A stretch of DNA of 64,000 nt from assembly GCF_027887165.1 (NCBI RefSeq), contig NC_077235.1:17941383-18005382 (forward strand), given 5' to 3'. Source of the DNA: Monodelphis domestica. Taxonomy: Eukaryota; Chordata; Mammalia; Didelphimorphia; Didelphidae. The notes under the pieces were generated by a model. The model saw nothing but the letters and a program-made list of their open reading frames with translations. It did no database searches and had not been told where the DNA came from. Positions 56,771 to 64,000 of the stretch are shown in pieces; the first letter of the stretch is position 1; every line of letters begins with the position of its first letter. Both the position numbers and the translations under genes were made by a program.

Positions 56771-57469
56771 ATCTAATCCCCTTATTTCAGATTTAGAGTC
56801 TTGTGAGACTGATGAGCCATCATTAGGATCTCCAACAAAATTTTCCTTGGGGCCAAAAGCAAAGAGAGAGAAGACTGGACAGGATGGTCAGTTGAACAAA
56901 AGTAATAGGGTATTGCTGCTATCATGTTATTTATAAAATAAACCGAAGCAATTATAAAAAGTTATGTGGCATGTGGGAAATATATTCGTGTCCCCAAACA
57001 GACATGTAATATTTATTAGTGTTATTGTGTTTTTACTTCCACCAGGCTGCTTCCAACTTTGATGGGAAAGTACTAGTTGATGTGGAATATTTTCTCCACT
57101 AAGAGAGACCGAGACACCTTGCTAATCTCTTATCATGCATGCCTTTTGTCCATATCCTTCTGTAAATCTTCTCTTGGGAAGGGCAGGGCACACGGAACAT
57201 GGTAGGGGCCTTTTCTAGTTCTTTTAACATTCTGTGGATCCCAGTGGGTATCACCACTTTTGGTCATTCATGCCCCTAATGAAGTTACTTCCTAGCCTTC
57301 TTTCCTGGAAATCATTGTTAGAGATGCTCCACATCCTACTCCCACCTGCAGTGTCCTCTGCATTGTGCAGGGAGCCCCAGAGTGAGTTCTACCTTCTTCT
57401 TCTTCTTCTACCAACTCCCACTGGCAACTATTCTGCACCATAGAATCAGTCTTAAAGAAAGGGAGGTAG
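56771..57469. other. Unassigned sequence
   Basis: No recognised gene or repeat. 57380-57410 has a short CTT run. Confidence 0.3.
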
Positions 57470-57680
57470 GGACGGACAGTGAAAGCTTAAAGTAATATGA
57501 CCAGGGTCACAGAAATAGACTGTGGCACAGATAGAATGTGGACAGGGTCATCCTGATTCAGAGTCTGCTGTCCTATTTTCTCTGCAACAAGGGTAAAATC
57601 CTGGAGTTCAGATACCTTTTGGGTTTGCCTCAGGGGTCTAGCTGAGCACATAGCACACAGGAAATGCTTACCCCAACTTT
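57470..57680 (-). repeat. MIR fragment, minus strand
   Basis: ATGACCAGGGTCACAGAAAT, ATCCTGATTCAGAGTCTGCT and TCCTATTTTCTCTGCAAC match reversed MIR; a LINE-like GAGCACATAGCACACAGG tail lies beside it. Confidence 0.55.
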
Positions 57681-58021
57681 TAAAAACTGAATACACATAA
57701 TACATATTCCTTCCATTAGGTGATTTAGGAAAGACACTAGCAGAAAGCCAGGTGAATAGGGTAAGGAGAAACCTCCAGAAAAAGCTGGGTCTCCTTGCTT
57801 CATTACTGTTCTATTTCTGCAATTTTCATCTCATCCAATGAAATTCTCTAATCAAAATCACACCTCCGAGACATCCTCACTAGCTCACTCTGAGGAAAAA
57901 AATATTTATAATATGATATGATATAATATAATAACACATTTAAAGAAAATACCACCTTACTGAATGCAGACCATAAAGTGAGTGTGCCCTCAGATTTCTG
58001 CTTAAAAAAAAGAAGCATCTG

Positions 58022-58221
58022 GGAAGCAGCTGGGTGTCTCAGTGGATTGAGAGTCAGGATCAGAGATGGGAGGTCCCGGGTTCAAATGCAACCTCAGATA
58101 CTTCCTAGCTGTGTGACCCTGGGCAAGTCACTTGACCCCCATTGCCTAGCCCTTACCGCTCTTCTGCCTTAGAATGAATACCCAGTATTGATTCTAAGAC
58201 AGAAGGTGAGGGTTTAAAAAA
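58022..58221 (+). repeat. tRNA-derived SINE
   Basis: GCAGCTGGGTGTCTCAGTGG, GGGTTCAAATGCAACCTCAG and CATTGCCTAGCCCTTACCGC. A short AAGCATCTG repeat flanks it at 58013-58021 and 58222-58230. Confidence 0.92.
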
Positions 58222-58691
58222 AAGCATCTGATTTAAAAAAATTAAACCCAGATCAAACTTTGAGGAGGACAGGGTAGAAAAGACCTGAGTTTCTCCCCAA
58301 GAAACATAACAATAATGAATTTATGTAGTAAAGTCATTTGAAATAAAGTTTCCCCTCTAGCTTTTTCAATTCTCCTAAACTTAAAGGATGGTTCACAGAC
58401 TCTTTTATGAGTGTTACAAGAACCATCTGGCGGGAAGGTGCCGGGAGGCAAATCTAGGCTCCAGAGAAGGAAAAGCTTTCTAACAGGTGGGCCATTTCCT
58501 CCTCCTTAGAGGTCTTCTAGCAGAGGATATACGATCACCTCATGAAAAAAGATGGACAAGGGCACGGCAGGCCTCTCGATCTTTTGAGCTTTTGTATTCT
58601 TTTTATCGAAAGGATAATTCACAGAATCCAAAAGCTATACCAAAATAGAGTGGAAATAAACACCGGCTACACATGATGTCATAATATTTAT
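58222..58691. other. Unassigned sequence
   Basis: Nothing recognised. Confidence 0.3.
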
Positions 58692-58876
58692 AAAAACGCT
58701 CACCTTCTATCTTGGAATCTATACTCTGTCTTACTTCCAAGAGCGGTAAGGGCTAGGCAATGGGGGCCAAGTGACTTGTCCAGGGTCACCCAGCTGGGAA
58801 GTGTCTGAGGTCAGATTAGAACCCAGGACCTCCCGTCTCTAGGCTTAACTATCTACTGACCTACCCAGCTGCCCCC
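58692..58876 (-). repeat. tRNA-derived SINE, minus strand
   Basis: GCTCACCTTCTATCTTGGAA, GGTAAGGGCTAGGCAATGGG and CTGACCTACCCAGCTGCCCC. Confidence 0.92.
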
Positions 58877-59374
58877 TACATTTTTAAAGAAAAGAAATTT
58901 CAATAGTTCATAAACTCTTGCTAAGCTAATGAAATGCAGTCAAGCACACACTCATAAAGTATATACTTTAGTGTAAATCATATAAATTTGTTATATGATT
59001 TGCTAAATCGAATACTACAAAAGAATTTCAAAATATCATCTCTTAGGCAGAGAAACAAGCCCCTGGTGACCTTGATTATTTACTGTACTGAGCTATTTAG
59101 GGAAGGTCGGGCTAAACTAAAGCTAGCTCCTCCACAAATGATTAACACATGGGAATAGTGGGGTCCAAATGAAGTTTACTCTAACCGTCAAGAAGCAGGA
59201 CACATATAGGTAATCTCAGAGAGTGGCCAGTTTTGTTGAAATGGTGAAAATGTGGCCGGACTCAAAGGTCTCAGGGTACAAGGTTGCACAATGACAAATA
59301 TGGGTAGAAAAACAGGGGAATTGAGGGGGGGGAGAAATACAGGAAAAGGCCAAGAGAAGGTATCGGGCAGGGCT
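58877..59374. other. Unassigned sequence
   Basis: Nothing recognised. Confidence 0.3.
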
Positions 59375-59560
59375 CTTAACTTGGGGTCCATGAATGTGAT
59401 TTTTTAAAATAAAAGTAGTTTTATAAGTGCATCTTAATATAATTGGCTTCCTCTTTTGGTAATACCATGTATATTATTTTATGCATTTAAAGACATTATT
59501 TTGGAGAATAAGTAAATAGGCTTCCCCAGGCTGCAAAGAGATCCACAACCCAAAACCCCA
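59375..59560 (-). mobile_element. hAT-like remnant, opposite orientation
   Basis: CTCTTAACTTGGGGTCCATG, TTATTTTATGCATTTAAAGA and AGGCTTCCCCAGGCTGCAAA are the reverse order of the family seen at 9420 and 17790. Confidence 0.55.
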
Positions 59561-59620
59561 TAAAGAATTCTTGACATAATGGGGAGATAAAAGCCAAGGA
59601 ATGGGCAAAAAGCTACGGTT

Positions 59621-59821
59621 CTTTTTTAAACACTCACCTTCCGCCTTGGAATCAGCACTCTGTATAGGTTCCAAGGCAGAAGAATGGTAAGGACTCGGCA
59701 ATGGGGGTTAAGTGACTTGCCCAGGGTCACACAGCCAGGATGTGTCTGAGGTCAAATTTGAACCTAGGACCTCCCATCGTTAGGCCTGGTTCTCAATCCA
59801 CTGAGCTACCCCGCTGCCCCT
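59621..59821 (-). repeat. tRNA-derived SINE, minus strand
   Basis: CACTCACCTTCCGCCTTGGA, GTCACACAGCCAGGATGTGT and CCACTGAGCTACCCCGCTGC. Imperfect 13-base flanking repeat at 59608-59620 and 59822-59834. Confidence 0.92.
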
Positions 59822-60034
59822 AAAAGCAAAGGTTTTTTTTTTTTTAAATAATTTTGAACAGTATAGCACCCTGTATGAATTGGGACAAAATGAGGATTCG
59901 AGGACTGACAAGGTCAATTTGTCCTTTGGGAAGGAACTAAGAAACTCAGAGATAAATGGTAGAAAATAAAACATAACCCAAGTAGAACCAAGAGATAGAA
60001 GAATAAATCTAGGTTTGGGGGACACAACTCTCTT
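59822..60034. other. Unassigned sequence
   Basis: Nothing recognised. Confidence 0.3.
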
Positions 60035-61012
60035 CTGGCTCTTCAACCTCTCTGATTGCTTCTTTTCTATCTCTTTTGCTGGTTACTTTTCCAGATCACA
60101 TCCTCTAAGTATAAGTGTTCCTCCAGATTCTATCTAGGGTCCTTGTTCTCTTCTTTCTCTGTACTATTTCACTTAGTGATCTCACTAACTCTCATGGATT
60201 CAGTTATCATCTTTATGCCGATGATTATGGCATCTACCTTTCCTGTCCCAGCTCTCCCTCTCCAGACTTCCACTGTGGCATCATCAACTGCCTTTCAGAT
60301 ACCTCCTCTTCCCCTCTAAGGCCCACCATCTAGTTCCTACCTCCCCTGGTTTAGGTTTCAATAGCATTCTTTGGGTCCTTCAGACTCACAACCCAGGGGT
60401 TATTCTGGATTCATCTCAGTTGCTCTCCAGATCCAATTGATTGCCAAAGTCTATCAATTTTACTTTTATAGCATCTCTCTGACATAGTCCCCACACTGGT
60501 ACAGGCCTTCATCATCTCACACCTGGATTATCACACTAGCTGCTGGTGGGTCTGCCTATCTCGTCTCTCCCCTCTAAACTGATTTTACTAAAGTTTAAAT
60601 CTGATCATGTCTCTCTGTCTCTTGCACACAAACCCAAACCCTCAAGAAACGCTTATGACTTCCTATTGCCTCCAGGAACAAATACAAAAGCCTCCACTGA
60701 CCTTTCCAGTCTTCTTACACCATACTCAACAGGTCCTCTTCAATCATGGACACTGGCTTCCTTGGCTATTCCAAGAGCAGGACACTCTAGCTCTCAACAT
60801 AAGGCATTTTCTCTCTCCGTCACCCATGCCTGGAATGGTCTCCCTCCCCTGCTCCAACTACTGACCTTCTGGGCTTCTATCCATTTATAAAATCCCACCT
60901 TCTATAGGAAGCCTTCCCCAACCCCTCTTCATTCCAAGGTTTTCCTCTGTCAATTATCTCCCATTTATCCTGTAAATAGTTTACTTTGTATATGTTTATC
61001 AGCATGAGGTCT
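60035..61012 (+). mobile_element. L2-type LINE: RT core to 3' region
   Basis: Encodes SHGFSYHLYADDYGIYLS, with the YADD catalytic motif of reverse transcriptase, in short broken frames. TCATCTCACACCTGGATTAT, TCTGATCATGTCTCTCTGTC, TATTGCCTCCAGGAACAAAT and CACCCATGCCTGGAATGGTC then follow in L2-type order. The best preserved LINE of this class in the window, still inactive. Confidence 0.85.
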
Positions 61013-61033
61013 CCCTCAAAAGACTGTGAAGTT

Positions 61034-61242
61034 GGGGCAGCTGGGTGGCTCAGTGTATTGAGAGCCAGGCCTAAAGAAGGGAGGTTCTGGGTTCAAATGT
61101 GGACTCAAGCACTACCCAGCTGTGTGACTTTGGGCAAGTCACTTCACCCCCATTGCCTAGCCCTTACCATTCTTTGGCCTTGGAACCAATACCCAGTATT
61201 GATTCCAAGAAGGAAGGTGAGGGGTTAAAAAAATAAATAAAG
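61034..61242 (+). repeat. tRNA-derived SINE
   Basis: GGGGCAGCTGGGTGGCTCAG, GGGTTCAAATGTGGACTCAA and CATTGCCTAGCCCTTACCAT with an AAATAAATAAA tail. Lies in the terminal part of the L2-type element. Confidence 0.93.
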
Positions 61243-61560
61243 GTGGAGAGAGATTAGCGAAGTCATCATGGAGGAGTGGGAAACTTCCATAAAATAGTCT
61301 TGAAGTACAGAAGGAATTTCAATAGGATGAGATATGGAGAGAGGGTATTGCAGACATGGAAAGACAGCTTAGGCAAAAGGATAGTGATGGGAGAAGGCAA
61401 AGAGAAATTAGGAAACAAGTAGTCAAGTTGGGCTGAAGCATCTAGACAGAATGAAATGGAACAATGGCAAGTAATGTAGACTAAGTACCATGATGCCCCC
61501 AGAAGGGTAGAAAAGAAGAAAGACTGCCTCACGCTATTAGGGCACACCTATCAGTTTTCA
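61243..61560 (-). mobile_element. L2-type LINE fragment, minus strand
   Basis: ATGGAGGAGTGGGAAACTTC and GGCAAAAGGATAGTGATGGG resemble antisense L2-type sequence. Moderate support. Confidence 0.4.
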
Positions 61561-61574
61561 GTGCCTGACCATTC

Positions 61575-62330
61575 TTGACTTGCTGACCTGTATTTCTGTC
61601 CCACGAACTCCAGACCCTTTAGTCCACTGGTCTCCTGGACATCTCCTCTTGCCTATCCAAACCACACCTAAGCCTCAACAATTCCCAAACGAATTCGTCT
61701 TTTGTCCCAAAGCTGGTACTGCTACCCTAGAGCTCTTATTTCTATTACTTGCACCACCAGTCAGCAGTCACTAAGGCTAGATCCATTGCAATCACATTTG
61801 ACCTCTCCTTCGTCACCTAGTGGGTTGCTAAACCCAGGTTAAGCGTATTGGCCTTTGCACAGAACATTTCCCTTGCGTCATTCATCACTCCCATCTTTCT
61901 TTGCCTGCTTCATCTTTTCTACTATGGATAGATAATTCTGCTCTCATCCATCACTCTGATCACATTAGTTTCCTGTTCAAAAAGTAGCAGTGCTTCTCCA
62001 TTACCTATAGAACCAAAGGTAAATTCCTTTGCCCTCTATTTAAAGCCCTCAAGAATCTGGCTCCAACATCACTTTGCAGCTCTGTCTGACGCTACTGTCT
62101 TTCACATACTCTGCTCCAACCAAATTGGAATGCTCCATATTCGCCAAAGAGTGCCCATACTTTCTGCTTCCATAACCTTTCTTTGCTTATGCCACTCCCT
62201 CTACCTGGAGTATAAGTTCAGTCTCCCACAATCCCTCCCTCATGAAATACTCTATAAAGATTTCCCTCATCTACTTCTTTTGCCCCTTCTCACATCCATG
62301 ACCAAAAAACCCTTCAGATAATAGTTCAGC
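61575..62330 (+). mobile_element. L2/L3-type LINE fragment
   Basis: CTCCAGACCCTTTAGTCCAC, CCAAAGCTGGTACTGCTACC, TTTAAAGCCCTCAAGAATCT, CTGGCTCCAACATCACTTTG and GCCACTCCCTCTACCTGGAG. Confidence 0.75.
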
Positions 62331-63247
62331 ACAATAGAGAGTACTAGCTTTGGATGCTACTGTACATATCAGTTGTTCAAAAAGCCATTCCTCGAGGGCA
62401 CACAACGTTCAATAACTTCCTCCTTAATGTTTTGTAATCTTGTATATAAGGAGCCGATCTAGTCTGCGACAATCAGCTACTCCTCGGGGATATGTTATTT
62501 CAACCCAAACTGAGTTTTTAAAATAGCAATAAAGAATACATAAGGAATAATTCATTATTTTTCTAAGTGTTTCATGATTCCATTGGGAGAGGAGACAAAT
62601 AGTTTACAGGATGTTTACCTTAATTAGGTTACTTTTCCTATCAGTTATAATTTTAACATAAAAACGTCACACAAGGGAGACATTTCATTTATAAAAACAA
62701 TTAATGAAATTTGAAGCAAAATGTTTGCAGAAGAGTTTGATTTAGAATCTTGAATGATATTAATTTTAATCTTTACAAGAGTTATATATGATATATAATA
62801 TAGGAGCCCTGACCAAAAGCAGTAATGTCAGTAGTGAAACAGGAACTGGCCCCTGTTTTGAAGATACTGAGAAATGCCATTGGTATTTGAGTCTAGTTCT
62901 CATTGTCTATGTGTATATAACCTGATGCCAAAATATTACTTAGGATCTTTGAATGGAGGCAGACTAGTAGTTATGAACCTAGGAGTACCTATTGGGGAAC
63001 AAATGATCTGAATGACTCAAAAGACTGCAGAGAATAAGGCAGTTCCATTTGGTCGAATTCAGAGTCGAGCAGTTGACAAATGACATCTGAGAAGAGTTCA
63101 ATGGGAAGATCTAGGCTGTTGTGCCTGCCGGTACAGACACGGCTTCACCAACAATGCTATTAATTTTTTTCTGACTGGACAATTTGCTTTCTTTTTTGCG
63201 ATTCATATTCTACAAAATGGAGCTAGTAATATTTGATCCTTTGCATT
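62331..63247. other. Unassigned sequence
   Basis: AT-rich; no gene or repeat recognised. Confidence 0.3.
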
Positions 63248-63430
63248 TCATAGAAGAATGCTGGGCCTGGAAGTAGGAGGCCTGGATTCAAATTCTGGCA
63301 CTGCCACTTTCTAATTGTGTGACTTTAGGTAGGTCAATTGATCTCTCTGTCCTCAGTTTCCTAAATCACCAATGTCACAAGATTGCCTTGAAGATAAAGT
63401 GATATGTATGTAAAAGTCTATTGTAACCAC
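63248..63430 (+). repeat. MIR-type SINE
   Basis: CTGGGCCTGGAAGTAGGAGG, CTGGATTCAAATTCTGGCAC, TAATTGTGTGACTTTAGGTA and TCTGTCCTCAGTTTCCTAAA. Confidence 0.8.
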
Positions 63431-64000
63431 CAGAAATGCCAACAATTATAATTACAAACTAGACCCTTATGTAAAAAATATCCTTCAGAGGAAAGGCATA
63501 TTAAAAATAGATTGAGAAGATGTCTGATTATGGGAAGTGCTCAAGAAGTCTCCCAACTTTTCCCTCCTAACAACTTAAAAAAAATACCTCAAATCAAATC
63601 CTGCAGTGGCAGTCAACAAAAGGTCACAGTGAGCCATTCTCCCTGTCCAAGACAACTTAAGAGGTTGGAAAGGGAGATCTGTGACACAGGTGTGGAGGCT
63701 GGCCCAGATCCCACACGGATGAAATACCAGTAGTGGGAATGGGTAGTGAAGAAAGTAGCAGCAGCAATTTTAGGAGCTTGTGAGGCAGAGGTATAAAGGG
63801 ACAAGGTAACCGGTCAAGAAGAGATCACAGGGTACTCCCATGCTAATATTGGACACAGGACTGGAAGCTGTTTAACAATGCCATTGTTTATACCCACCTC
63901 TGAGTCATAGTTCAAGGGCAGAGAGGCATATGTCCAGTATCAAAGGAGTATGGTATTTGAAAATTCTCAGCAATATTAAAGGAAAATTCTAGGGCTCCCA
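63431..64000. other. Unassigned sequence to window end
   Basis: Small open frames on both strands near 63512-63804 overlap and have no family resemblance. Confidence 0.3.

Noticed and set aside
60115..60333. YADD-containing frame as a functional reverse transcriptase
   Set aside because: Short and broken; part of a decayed L2-type LINE.

Overview
This window looks like nuclear DNA of a marsupial mammal. It is gene-poor and AT-rich, and most of it is interspersed repeats. The diagnostic repeats are tRNA-derived CORE-type SINEs with A box TAGCTCAGTGG and B box GGTTCAAAT, a conserved GCCTAGCCCTTACCACTCTT segment and a GACGGAAGGTAAGGG tail. They occur with many 5'-truncated L1 3' ends, abundant L2/CR1-type LINE fragments and hAT-like DNA-transposon remnants. 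The species cannot be fixed by reading alone, and repeat family names here are by recognition, not database search.

There is one convincing protein-coding gene: an intact, intronless, minus-strand ORF at 46599-47840. It encodes a 413-residue member of the MRG (MORF4L1/MRG15, Eaf3, MSL3) chromatin family, with a split chromodomain, a basic linker carrying an AT-hook and a full-length C-terminal MRG domain. A CpG-rich promoter with inverted CCAAT boxes, an E-box and four CCGCCAT (YY1-type) elements lies upstream at about 47850-48530. An AATAAA on the minus strand near 46034 would end a 3' UTR of about 560 bases. It reads as an old, functional retrogene.

A second gene-derived feature is a processed pseudogene of CTBP1 on the minus strand. 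It has a broken coding remnant at 31911-32311 with frameshifts and stops, followed by probable 3' UTR down to about 31050.

Layout: 1-4000 holds a SINE split by an L1, with mixed single-copy and simple-repeat DNA. 4031-4620 is a probable solo endogenous-retrovirus LTR. 5340-6470 is a minus-strand L1 split by a SINE. 7-14 kb is mostly unassigned DNA with L2, MIR and hAT fragments. 14.5-20.4 kb is L1 fragments plus three SINEs. 20.4-25.5 kb is unassigned DNA, an inverted L1 5' end, L2 and CR1. 26.2-29.6 kb is a long minus-strand L1 containing a SINE that itself contains an L1. 30-33 kb has L2, the CTBP1 pseudogene, an L1 tail and a 40-base palindrome. 34.5-41 kb is nested L1s and an inverted L2 with a large GA microsatellite. 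42-46 kb is mainly unassigned. 46-48.5 kb is the MRG gene and promoter. 49-64 kb is again SINE, L1, L2 and hAT remnants, including a 1.7-kb L1 with clean target-site duplications. No rRNA, CRISPR array or credible ncRNA gene was seen.
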